This document shows positions 11,364 through 21,559 of a stretch of DNA of 64,000 nucleotides, in pieces. Location: positions 209,961,435 through 210,025,434 of the forward strand of contig NC_080572.1 in the NCBI RefSeq assembly GCF_030247185.1, given 5' to 3'. The position numbers and the translations under genes are program-made. The notes under the pieces were generated by a model, which worked only from the letters and a program-made list of their open reading frames with translations, was not told the DNA's origin and ran no database searches. The stretch is from Malaya genurostris (taxonomy: Eukaryota > Arthropoda > Insecta > Diptera > Culicidae). Each line of letters opens with the position of its first letter. The stretch's first letter is position 1.

Positions 11364-14300
11364 ATCATCCACCGAGGTCACGGATCTAATCACTGTTTTA
11401 CAGTGGAATTGCAGAAGTATCATCCCAAAAATAGATTCTTTTAAGTTTCTAGTAAATGATCTGAAATGTGACGCATTTGCATTGTGCGAAACTTGGCTAA
11501 CTTCTGAAATATCCTTAAACTTCCACGATTTTAACATTATTCGCCTGGATCGAGATGTTCCCTATGGAGGAGTACTTTTAGGGATCAAAAAGTGCTATTC
11601 TTTTTATCGAATTAACCTCCCCTCGATACCAGGTATTGAAGTAGTCGCATGTCATGTTACAATCAAAGGTAAGGACCTTTGTATTGCTTCCATCTACATT
11701 CCCCCTAGAGCCTTGGTTGGGCATCGGCGGCTCAGTAATATCATAGAGCTCCTTCCCGCACCGACGTTGGTTTTAGGAGACTTTAACTCACACGGTACGG
11801 GATGGGGCTGTCTTCACGACGATAACAGATCAGCTATGATCCATGATATTTGCGACAACTTCAATATGACAATCTTGAATACGGGAGAAATGACACGGAT
11901 TCCTGCACCACCAGCAAGACCAAGTGCGCTGGATTTATCCCTTTGCTCGACATCGCTACGGTTGGATTGCACGTGGGAGGTAATTCCTGATCCCCACGGT
12001 AGTGATCATCTACCGATCGTAATATCAATCACCAGCGGCTTAAAACCATCGAAGACAATCAATGTTTCGTATGACCTCACACGAAATATTGATTGGAATA
12101 GCTATGCGACCTCGATATCTGAGAAACTTGAAAGAACTCTACAACTTCCTCCGGAGGAAGAGTACACGTTTTTGGCTGGCTTGATTCTCGATACTGCGAT
12201 TCAAGCTCAGACGAAACGTGTACCCGGCGCAAAAACTAACATCCGTCCTCCCAACCCGTGGTGGGACAATGAGTGCACAAATTTAAACGCGGAGAGAGCC
12301 TCCGCGTATAAAAAATTCAGAAAAAATGGAACACCTGATAATTACCGGAATTACGCGGCGTTAGACGTTAAAACTAAGAACTTGATTAGAGCCAAGAAAC
12401 GCGGTTACTGGCGTCGGTTTATAGACGGCTTAACGAAAGAAACATCTATGAGCACTCTTTGGAACACAGCCCGACGAATGCGCAACCATAACACCACGAA
12501 TGAAAGCGAGGAATACTCCAACCGCTGGATATTCGATTTCGCTAAAAAAGTATGCCCAGACTCTGTTCCGGAACAGAAGATCACCCGCGCCGCGACACCA
12601 AATACAAACGAATCACCGTTTTCGATGGTAGAGCTTTCACTTGCACTTTTGTCATGTAACAATAAAGCCCCGGGATTAGACAGAATAAAATTCAACTTGT
12701 TGAAAAATCTGCCTGACCCCGCCAAAAGGCGCTTGCTGAATTTATTCAACAAGTTCCTCACGGGTAATATTGTCCCACACGACTGGAGACAAGTCAGAGT
12801 TATCGCCATCCAAAAACCAGGGAAACCAGCCTCCGATCACAATTCGTATCGGCCGATTGCTATGCTTTCCTGTATCCGGAAATTGTTCGAAAAAATGATT
12901 CTGTTTCGTCTAGACAATTGGGTCGAAACTAATGGTTTACTTTCAGATACACAATTTGGTTTCCGCAGGGGCAAAGGAACGAACGATTGTCTTGCGTTGC
13001 TCTCAACAGAAATTCAAATGGCATTTGCTCGTAAAGAACAAATGGCGTCAGTTTTCCTAGACATTAAGGGGGCTTTTGACTCAGTTTCTATAAATATCCT
13101 ATCTGAGAAGTTGCATCAGCATGGTCTTTCGCCAGTTTTGAACAACTTTTTACATAATCTATTGTCTGAGAAACACATGTACTTTGCGCATGGTGATTTG
13201 TCGACAATACGATTCAGCTACATGGGTCTTCCTCAGGGCTCATGCTTAAGCCCCCTTTTATACAATTTTTACGTAAGTAATATCGATGAATGTATCAACA
13301 CATCTTGCACGCTAAGACAACTTGCCGACGACAGCGTTGTGTCTATTATAGGACCCAAAGCTGCCGATCTCCAAGGACCATTACAAGATACTCTCGACAA
13401 CTTATCATCATGGGCTCTTCAAATGGGTATCGAGTTCTCTACGGAGAAAACTGAGCTGGTTGTATTTTCGAGGAAGCGAGAACCAGCACAATTACAGCTT
13501 CAACTAGGGGGTGAAACCATAGCTCAGGCCTTCACATTTAAATATCTCGGGGTCTGGTTCGACTCCAAAGGCACCTGGGGATGTCACATTAGGTATCTGA
13601 AACAAAAATGCCAGCAGAGAATCAACTTTCTTCGTACAATAACCGGATCATGGTGGGGTGCCCACCCAGGAGACCTGATCAGGTTGTATCAAACAACGAT
13701 ATTGTCCGTGATGGAATACGGATGCTTCTGCTTCCGATCAGTGGCGAACACTCATTTCATCAAGCTGGAAAGAATTCAGTATCGTTGTTTGCGTATTGCC
13801 TTGGGTTGCATGCAATCGACTCATACGATGAGCCTCGAAGTGCTGGCAGGCGTTCTTCCACTGAAAAACCGGTTCTGGGATCTCTCATATCGTTTGCTCA
13901 TTCGATGCGACATTTTGAATCCTCTGGTGATTGAAAACTTCGAAAGGTTAGTTGAGCTTAACTCTCAAACCCGTTTTATGTCCTTGTATTTTGATTACAT
14001 GGCTCAGAATATTAATCCTTCTTCGTTTGTTTCCAACCGTGCTCATTTCTTGGATACTTCTGATTCTACTGTGTTTTTCGACACATCCATGAGAGAAGAA
14101 ATTCGTGGAATTCCGGATCACGTGCGCCCTCAAGTGGCCCCAAATATTTTTTATAATAAATTTAGAACAGTCAACTGTGAAAAGGTGTTTTACACTGACG
14201 GATCAAACATCAACGAGTCCACAGGCTTCGGCATCTTCAATCAAAACATCACCGCTTCTTACAAACTCAGTGATCCGGCTTCAGTTTACGTCGCAGAATT

Positions 14301-15036
14301 AGCTGCTATTCAGTACACCCTCGAGATCATTGAAACCATGCCCAAAGACCATTACTTCATTGTCACGGACAGTCTAAGTTCAATAGAAGCTCTCCGGGCA
14401 ATGAAGCCAGGAAAGTATCCCCCATATTTCCTGGGGAAAATACGGGAACATTTGAGAACTTTATCTGAACGATCTTATTTAATATCGTTAGTCTGGGTCC
14501 CTTCGCATTGTTCCATTCCGGGCAATGAAAAGGCAGACTTATTGGCTAAAGTGGGCGCATTGGAAGGTGATATTTATGAAAGACCAATCTGCTTCAATGA
14601 ATTTTTCAGTATTTCTCGTCAGAAAACTCTCGAAAGTTGGTAAACTTCATGGACGAATGACGAACTGGGACGATGGCTACACTCCATTATCCCTAAGGTA
14701 TCGACGAAACCTTGGTTCAAGGGGATGAACATGAGTCGTGATTTCATTCGCGTTATGTCACGGCTCATGTCAAATCACTATACATTCAACGCACATCTCC
14801 GGCGTATCGGGATCGTGGAGAACGGGCTCTGCACCTGTGGCGACGGTTATCAGGACATCGAGCATGTCGTGTGGTCGTGCGTAGAGTATCGTGACGCCAG
14901 GTCGAAGCTACTGGAATCCCTCAGGGCCCAAGGTAGACCGCCTGAGGTGCCGGTTCGGGATGTGTTGGCGAGTCGGGATAGTTCATATATGCTTCTCATA
15001 TACCAGTACCTCAAACACATTGATATACAAGTGTAA
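11356..15036 (+). pseudogene. ORF2 polyprotein (endonuclease, reverse transcriptase, RNase H) of copy B, one stop
   Basis: This is a 1226-residue replication protein in one frame except for a TAA at 14641 where copy A has CAA (C to T change). I chose ATG 11356, which overlaps the ORF1 stop. Endonuclease: QWNCRS near 15, CETW near 43, LGDFNSHG near 135, GSDHLPI near 216. Reverse transcriptase: FLDIKGAFDS near 567, GLPQGSCLSPLLYNFYV near 625, LADD near 655. RNase H: TDGSN near 947, AELAA near 979, TDSLSS near 1003, HCSIPGNEKAD near 1052, so all four acidic/His positions are present. After the stop the frame continues to a C-terminal C-x-C-x8-H-x4-C motif (CTCGDGYQDIEHVVWSC). It would nick target DNA and copy the RNA by target-primed reverse transcription. 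Confidence 0.94.
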
Positions 15037-15634
15037 TGTGTTATTCCTCGCTCAGAAAATATAATCTCCACCTACAGGTTCGACACTAACATCCGCCCGA
15101 TTCTCTCGATCCCCGTCCCTGTTCACCATCTTCATTGGAATTAACAAGATCTTTTTTTTTGTCACTAACTTTTTCGTTCCCCTTTCCCTGTTTTTTCACC
15201 ATCTCGATGGCAACTAATTAGATCTCTGTCGTTTTCAAACATTTTGTTCCCACACCCCTTTTTTACCCCGTTTCCCACAATATTTACTTCTTTTTTTCAT
15301 TCTCTTCCGTAACATCACCATCACCGGAAGACCGCTCCAGTCAATGACCAGCATGCGGGCCACCCGCCGGGCCTTCGTAGCCTGGGGGTGTTTCCCGCGG
15401 ACCCTCACGGACCGAAGAATGCGGCCAACATAGAAAATTACCATCGCCATCTGGAATCATCTCATCCTAAATTCAATTCACCGGCCACTACCGATCGCCA
15501 GATACTATATTACATAATGATACTACTCTAGTTTTAAGTTAGACGATAATTAAGATTAGTAAATACCCTTGGCATCTTAGAGCTTAAGCAGTGTGCCTTA
15601 ATATTATATTATATTATTGAATAAAAAAAAAAAA
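15037..15634 (+). other. 3' UTR and poly-A end of copy B
   Basis: This is a 598-bp untranslated region after the ORF2 stop. It contains a GC-richer block (15300-15430) and ends with an AT repeat, gaataaaa and the A-run. The terminal AATAAA overlaps the A-run. No further coding sequence was seen. Confidence 0.75.
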
Positions 15635-15647
15635 GAAATGCCAACAA

Positions 15648-17066
15648 AGAGTAAATTTTCTTCGAACAATAACAGGATCTTGGTGGGGTTCTCATCCGCA
15701 AGATCTAATAAAATTGTATCAAACAACGATACTTTCAGTGATGGAATATGGATGCGTTTGTTTTCGTTCCGCTGCAAACTCTCATTTTATCAAACTTGAG
15801 CGAATTCAGTACCGTTGTTTGCGAATTGCCTTAGGCTGCATGCACTCGACACATACAATGAGTCTTGAAGTTCTGGCGGGAGTTCTTCCATTAAAAGATC
15901 GATTTTGGGAGCTTTCATCACGCCTGCTAATAAGATGTGAGGTGCTGAATCCCATGGTAATTAATAATTTCGAACGACTAGTCGAGCTTCGATCTCAAAC
16001 AAAATTTATAACAGTATATTTTAACCATATGTCACAGGAAATCAACCCTTCAAGATATATTCCTATCCGTGTCAGCATCCTAAGTGCCCCTGACTCAACT
16101 TTATTTTTCGATACATCCATGCAGCGTGAAGTGCGTGGAATCCCGGATCATCTACGCTCGACGGAAATCCCAAAAATATTTTCAAGTAAGTTCAGGCATA
16201 TTGACTCTGAGAAAATGTTTTACACGGACGGATCGCGAATTGAAGAAGCGACAGGGTTTGGTATGTTCAACAATAATGTTTCGGCCTCATTTAGGCTTCA
16301 AGAACCTGCATCTGTTTATATAGCAGAGCTAGCAGCAGTTCATTATAGTTTGAGTGTAATCGTCACATTATCTCCAAACCATTATTTCCTCTTCACAGAT
16401 AGTCTGAGTGCAATTGAAGCCATTCGCTCAATCGCTGCTGGCAAAAATGAACCGTTTTTCTTGGGTAAAATAAAACAGTGTCTGAACGACATATTGAATA
16501 ATAATTATCTAATCACTATAGTCTAGGTCCCGGCTCATTGCTCCATTCCAGGCAATGAAAGAGCCGATAATTTAGCCAAACGTGGTGCTATTGAGGGCGA
16601 AATTTATGAGCGACCGATTGCTTTCAACGAATTCTATAGTTCGTCTCGCCAAAGAACACTTGCCAGCTGGCAAGCATCTTGGGATAGAGATGATCTGGGT
16701 CGGTGGATGCACTCAATTATTCCGAAAATATCGACAAAGGCATGGTTCAGGGGACTGGATGTGAGTAGGGATTTCATTCGTGTGATGTCCAGACTCATGT
16801 CCAATCACTACACGTTAGATGCACATCTCCTTCGAATTGGGCTCTCCGAGACTAATCATTGTGCTTGCGGAGAAGGTTATCGGGATATTGATCATGTCGT
16901 TTGGACATGCGTGGAGTATCGTGATGTCAGATCTCAACTAATAAATTCTTTGCGTACCCAAGATAAACTATCCAATATCCCAGTTCGAGACATTCTTGCT
17001 TGTCGTGACCTTTCATACATGAAACTTATTTATCATTTCATAAAGAAAATTGGAGTTTCAATTTAA
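15648..17066 (+). pseudogene. ORF2 of copy A, piece 3 (thumb, RNase H, C-terminal CCHC)
   Basis: This continues the reading frame interrupted at 9544. It contains the RT thumb/connection region (YGCVCFRSAANSHFIKLERI), then RNase H with YTDGSR, AELAAVHYS, TDSLSAIEA and HCSIPGNERAD, and the C-terminal zinc motif CACGEGYRDIDHVVWTC. A TAG at 16524-16526 replaces the Trp codon of the VWVPSHC block in copy B. The natural stop is at 17064-17066. With pieces 1 and 2 the full ORF2 would be 1236 codons long, 10 codons longer than in copy B. Confidence 0.92.
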
Positions 17067-17469
17067 TAAAGGCCACTTTTAAGACTTAGTTCTGATCCCA
17101 GCTGCGTCCATGAGTTCAACCAATAGCTAAATTAGAATAAAAATTATGTAATGATACAAACAAACTCGAAACAGTTTATGAAATTATCAACAAAATGTCT
17201 GAAAATAACAGCTTATTTTATAATTTATAGAAGTTAATCGTTTGGTTCAAATAATATTTCCGAGTAGATTTCATAATTAATGACGAGTTACCTAAGATGA
17301 TATTTAAGCTATAAGAGAATATGTTTTAATAAATTCAAAACGTTGTGACTATGTTAGAATTAAATTAGTATAAGAATATTATGTAAAAGTGATGCTACGG
17401 CGAAGAAAAACTTATGTAAACTGCCTTAAGAAATAAACGTATTTATGGAAAAAAAAAATCCAAGAACGT

Positions 17470-18240
17470 CTTATTTTTGGGTTGTATGCTACACATTCAG
17501 AGATATATAATCCGCAGCTATCGCTTTATTCCCAATTGGACAGTTCCAACTTTTCGTGCGTGAGATAAGCAACAATCTGAATCGTAATCTTGTTGATTGG
17601 TGCGGAGCGAGCCAAAACTTCAACTTTGGGCTGTACACTGTTATCAATATAGAATGCATGGGAGACAAATATTACACTTGAATTTGAAACGACTAGGAAA
17701 GTACTTGAAAGAAATAAAACTTGAGAAGAAAGTTATCTCAGGCACTGCTTGCAATAAGAAAAACATAGAAGATAAAAATTGTCAACAGGCCAACGAAAGA
17801 ATTTTTAGATGAGGCTCTTTTGTGGTAAAACATATAATCGTTTATTGTCCAATAGCCCGTTGAATACTGTTATTATTTTGTTTCAGGAGATGACAAATAC
17901 CGCACTTTTTTTCAATGAAAATCTGCTTTATTCACAGTCCTATTTCATTTCAATGATGATTAATTGATGAATTAAAAATCTTCTCAAGAAATACCACGCT
18001 GCAACTTGCACTACGGGAAAAGTCTAAAAGTGTGAAAAATGGATTCCACATAAAATGAACGAAAGACAGATGAAAAACCTTAAAAACACTTGCTTCAAAG
18101 ACACGAAAGAAAATCATTTCGGCATCAAATTGTTACTGGCGATGAAAAATGAATTTTAAGAATCCTATACGAAAAAATCATGGGTTTATCCGGGACAACC
18201 ATCAACATCGACTGCAAATTCCGATCGATTCGGCAAGAAG
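17470..18240. other. Gene-free DNA right of copy A
   Basis: No domain or repeat boundary was recognised. The ORF at 17597-17812 is short and has no recognisable motif. Confidence 0.4.
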
Positions 18241-18790
18241 GCAATTTCTCCGTGTAGCCCATACAAAATGCCTGAATATTACTGAAATATGACTTCCGGT
18301 TTCAAGAACTAGAGGGTTATATGTGTGAAGAAAAGAAAACATGTGCACTAACTTTTCTCGGAGACGGCTGAACCACAAATTAAGATTCAAGTGAAAGGAC
18401 TTAAGATGCCATAACGAATTCTTTGAATTTCATATTGAACCGACTTCCAGTTCCGAAAATAAAGGGTGATTAGTGTTAAAGTTTCAATTTCAAATTGATT
18501 ACTTCCTTTCCTCAGACATGACCGATGTTCACAAACTTAGGTTCAAATGAAAGGTCTTATGGTCTCATACAAAACTCCTGAATTTTGTTCGGATTCGACT
18601 TCCGGCTCTGAAGTTACCCGATGATAAGTGTTTGAAAGTTCTAATCGTCGTTAAAAGTAGGATGCCAACATCTTCTTAAGTTGACTAAAAACTCCTAGAG
18701 TTTATAGGTCATGTTAGTTGATGGCCATACGAATCGACTTCGATTGTACCGTTTCCCGGATTTTGATTCCGGAAGTATCTGCAATAGTGG
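18240..18790 (-). repeat. Fragment of the 'cttccggttc' repeat family (antisense copy)
   Basis: Repeated phrases of the type caaacttaggttcaaatgaa, gaaaggtcttatggtctcata and gacttccggctctgaag recur every 150-180 bp. They match, in reverse orientation, the internal unit of the copies at 26691-28429. No ends are visible here. Confidence 0.6.
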
Positions 18791-18838
18791 AACTCTCTTC
18801 GTTTTATTTTGATGAACACCATATTATCACAATATAAT

Positions 18839-19890
18839 ATATTATTCACAAAAAGGGCGATAAACGTGACATTTCCAACTATCGCGGTATTACGTCTTTG
18901 TGTGCATATTCGAAGCTATTCGAAATTATCGTGAACGATATTTTGTTTGCCAGTAGCAGAACCTACATAGATAATAAACAGCACTGGTTTTACCCGACGC
19001 AATCGGTTACATCGAATCTTATGATATTCACCTCAAAATGTGTGCATACCATGGACTCTGGATGGCAAATCGATGCAGCGTGTATGGATCTTAAAGCGGT
19101 ATTTGATCGAGTAGAAAACAAAATACTTCTGTCCAAGGTTCAACTACTGGATGTCTCAACGATGAGTGTGGAGTGGTTTAGATCGTATCAGATCAAATCT
19201 TTCCACCGGAAAACTGATCCTATCTTGTATGGCTATGAAATCTCAGAAAGGTCCATGACACGAGTGGAATGTATTAAGGAACTTGGTGTCACTCTAGATC
19301 GTGAAATTACCTCTAGACTGCACTATGACGATATGTTGGCCAAAGCAAACCGTCAACTTGGTTTCATCTTCAAGGTAGCCAAAGAGTTTCGAGACCCACT
19401 TTGTTTAAGATCATTGTACTGTTCACTTGTTCGTTCAATATTAGAGTCAAAAGCTGTGATTTGGTGCCCCTACCATGCTTACTGGATCACTAGGATTGAG
19501 ATTGTTCAACGTAAATTTGTGAGGTACGCTCTGCGCCTGTTACCGTGGCGTGACCCTATGAACCTAGCATCATACGAAGACCGCTGCCGTTTGTTGAATC
19601 TCGAGCCATTGGAGGTACGACACATAACTGCTCAAGCAACTTTCGCTGCCAAACTACTTTTGGGCGACATGAATAGTATAACGTTACTCATGCGCCTAAA
19701 CCTCTACGCACCTGAAAGATCACTTCGCCAGCGGAACATCCTGTCTCTTGAACCACGAAATAGAATGTATGGACAACATGAGCCTTTTCGGACAGTTTGT
19801 ATGAGTTTCAACGAATTCTCTCAACTATTCGATTTTAATGTGTCGTCAACCGTGTTTCATAAACGTTTCCAATTAACAATTTCCACGTAG
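18839..19890 (+). pseudogene. Jockey-like reverse transcriptase with the catalytic block deleted
   Basis: This ORF of at least 330 residues begins in RT block 1-2 (NYRGITSLCAYSKLFEIIV), passes CMDLKAVFDRVENK and EWFRSYQIK, and then jumps at about 19195 to SFHRKTDPILYGYEI, RVECIKELGV and the C-terminal region (RIEIVQRKFVRYALRLLPWR). The palm segment that should lie between, with PQGSHLGP and the Asp-Asp pair, is absent from this frame and found inverted at about 19995-20300. The reading frame survives the deletion and ends at a natural stop (19888-19890). No function is expected. Confidence 0.85.
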
Positions 19891-19994
19891 TTAATAGTGA
19901 TAGTTTGGTTTAGTTTTTAATTTTTAATTGACTGCTTTTATTCATTAAGACAACATATGTCAGATGAAGTTTTAAAAATATACAAATATACAAA

Positions 19995-20300
19995 TTACAT
20001 TTCTTAACGTTTACTGTCATGCCGTTTCTGTCACTTCCATCTAGTAATCGGTCAATATTCAGTAATCCACAAGGCTTGTAAAGGTAAATATTTAGATCTT
20101 CAGCATGAATTACTTTAAATGATAACAATTCACTGTAAAGATCGTTCACGAATAACACGAAATGAAGTGGTCCGAGATGGCTTCCTTGGGGTACACCCAA
20201 AGAAATGAATCCGAGAGTATAGATCCGATTCGTACGGAGGCATTATGACGTGAGATACGACAGAATTCAATTGGTTAACCAATCAGGAAATCCACTTCGC
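19995..20300 (-). pseudogene. Inverted RT catalytic segment matching the gap in 18839-19890
   Basis: The minus strand reads LGFISLGVPQGSHLGPLHF followed by VLFVNDL, then HAEDLNIYLY (AEDL in place of the ADD-type catalytic motif), then NGMTVNVKKCN. These are the RT motifs missing from the forward ORF immediately to the left, and the segment ends roughly where the forward ORF resumes (SFHRK). The upstream part (WLTN to RTNRIYTLGFIS) contains two stops. Confidence 0.8.
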
Positions 20301-20328
20301 CTCAATTTTTCCACAGCGAACTCATGAG

Positions 20329-20331
<3 letters not shown>

Positions 20332-20360
<29 letters not shown>
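20332..20360. repeat. (GA)n microsatellite
   Basis: A run of about 14 GA dinucleotides between the Jockey-like remnant and the hammerhead repeat. Confidence 0.95.
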
Positions 20361-20365
<5 letters not shown>

Positions 20366-20391
20366 TAGTTTCAAGGTATGTGCGCAACATT

Positions 20392-20555
20392 ATTTTACGT
20401 CACTGCTGTCTTTGCAACAATAGCAAAACTACTACTGTTACACAGTTGATCTGCTAATGCTACGTCACGGATCAACATAATCCGCTAAGCAGACGTAAAG
20501 TACTTGCTATTTACTTGCTATTGCACTGATGAGCCGAAGGCGAAACGTAGAAAAT
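20392..20555 (+). ncRNA. Hammerhead ribozyme motif H1 (intact core)
   Basis: The conserved core is complete: CTGATGA at 20526-20532, a 3-bp stem II with GAA loop (gccgaaggc, 20533-20541), and GAAA at 20542-20545. Upstream, ATTTTACGTC (20392-20401) supplies a GUC cleavage triplet and can pair with CGTAGAAAAT (20546-20555) as stem III with one bulged G. TTGCTATTGCA, directly before the core, can pair with TGCAA and TAGCAA at 20413-20426, but this stem starts 11 nt after the triplet, so the register is imperfect. The interior loop appears to hold part of another copy. Cleavage activity is plausible but uncertain. Confidence 0.72.
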
Positions 20556-20785
20556 GGAAAACAGTCATGTGTACTTTTGCACAAACCGATTCCCATGAGG
20601 TACCAAAACCCCTAAATGACTACAACCTGTTGGCGGTCAGAATGCCGTCAATTTGTTTCGTTCTTTCGGGACGTCAGGAAAGACCTTACACCTCGATGTA
20701 AACAAAGTGACTTGTAAATAGCAAGTACTTTACGTCTGCCTCGCGGATTATGTTGATCCGTGACGTAGCATTAGCAGATCAATAT
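20441..20785. repeat. Inverted repeat around the hammerhead core (foldback)
   Basis: About 70 bp at 20443-20515 (gatctgctaatgctacgtca ... gtacttgctattt) is repeated as its reverse complement at 20713-20783, with the left arm overlapping the stem-I loop of H1. Each arm reads, on one strand, tttacGTCtgc followed by gcggattatgttgatccgtg, which is the 5' half of another hammerhead copy. The structure therefore looks like two family members in inverse orientation. Confidence 0.8.
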
Positions 20786-20804
20786 AACGAAAAATATAAA
20801 ATCT

Positions 20805-21545
20805 TATGCACTCAAAATTTACCCTGGGGTAGCTTGCCAAATCTGGCCAAAACATTACGGGATTGTCGTGGGATCGAATGAACAGCAAAATTCGTTTTTG
20901 GAGACACTCTTTTTGGTATAGTTCCGATGTCATTGTACTATTTGTAACGAAAACTTTCGTTTTTTTGCCACAGCTGCAAATCATAAATTTTCTTTCAAAT
21001 TTGTCGGCAAAAACAAATTTAAATCTGGCTGGAACATCCCCTAGAGCCGTTGCCAAGTAAAATTCTTGACCTGGGATTTGTCCGAAGTCAGTCTTGACAT
21101 AGGTTTCATCGTCCATCAGAAGACACCCGTCGAACTTGGTCAGCACCTGGTCATATAGTTTCCGAGCACGAATTTTGATCACACTATTCTGTTTTATGGT
21201 CCGATTTGGCTGTTTGTTAGCTCGATACGAGTAGATTCATTCCCGGAGTCGAGTTCTCCTCACGGTACTATGGACAGCACCGAATTTTCTGGCCAAATCA
21301 CGGTCCGACAGATTAGAATTCCTCTTAATCGTCTTCAAAATCTTACCACGCAGTTTCCGGTCGACAGTTCCACTCCGACGATTGGCTTGAGGCTTCAGAA
21401 TCGTCGTCAATGTTTCCTTATACCGTTTGATAACGCGCCATACAGTATTTCTGGGCAATTTCAGCTGTTTAGCTAGCCTAGATGCAGACTACAATGGATT
21501 TTCCAAATAACTGTGCACAATGTTTTCCTTTCTTTCGGCTTCCAT
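20805..21545 (-). pseudogene. Tc1/mariner-superfamily transposase remnant, truncated
   Basis: The minus strand reads from a Met at 21545 (KENIVHSYLENPL), through helix-turn-helix blocks (LPRNTVWRVIKRYKETL, LSDRDLARKFGAVHSTVRR), to the catalytic region with LMDDETYVKTDFGQIPGQ (first Asp) and PVMFWPDLAS (second Asp). The frame breaks around 21190-21240 and stops at 21480. The third acidic residue and the C-terminus are missing, because the remnant ends just after the second Asp. The family resembles the element at 33347-34647 but is not the same. Confidence 0.88.
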
Positions 21546-21559
21546 GTTGATTGTTTACA

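Larger units (their letters stand above)
9545..15634 (+). mobile_element. I-group non-LTR retrotransposon, copy B (almost complete)
   Basis: This 6.1-kb element is inserted inside ORF2 of copy A and flanked by the 13-bp duplication gaaatgccaacaa at 9532-9544 and 15635-15647. It ends in a run of 12 A residues after a TATTA-rich stretch. It contains a 479-bp 5' UTR, ORF1, ORF2 overlapping ORF1 by 8 bp, and a 598-bp 3' UTR. It belongs to the same family as copy A (clear protein similarity across both ORFs) but has more GC-rich codons and visibly diverged DNA, so it is a sister lineage and not a recent duplicate. Two lesions prevent activity: a frameshift in ORF1 and one stop in ORF2. Confidence 0.94.
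1431..17457 (+). mobile_element. I-group non-LTR retrotransposon, copy A (split by three later insertions)
   Basis: The element is bounded by a 12-bp direct repeat, atccaagaacgt, at 1419-1430 and 17458-17469. It starts with tcattcagt, an initiator-like 5' end common in insect non-LTR elements, and ends in an A-run at 17449-17458. In order it has a 5' UTR, ORF1 (gag with zinc knuckles), ORF2 (endonuclease, reverse transcriptase, RNase H, C-terminal CCHC) and a 391-bp 3' UTR with AATAAA near 17432. Inserts at 2630-5159, 6122-7434 and 9545-15634 break it into four pieces, and removing each insert together with one copy of its target duplication restores a continuous frame. ORF2 also carries stops at 8030, 9311 and 16524, so the copy is dead. 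It lies antisense to the host kinase gene. The clade is inferred from the RNase H domain and gag type; I-like versus Outcast- or Loner-like cannot be settled here. Confidence 0.93.

Noticed and set aside
12405..12809. 134-codon minus-strand ORF (and 8326-8736 in copy A)
   Set aside because: Antisense of the same RT region in both retrotransposon copies; no independent motif.
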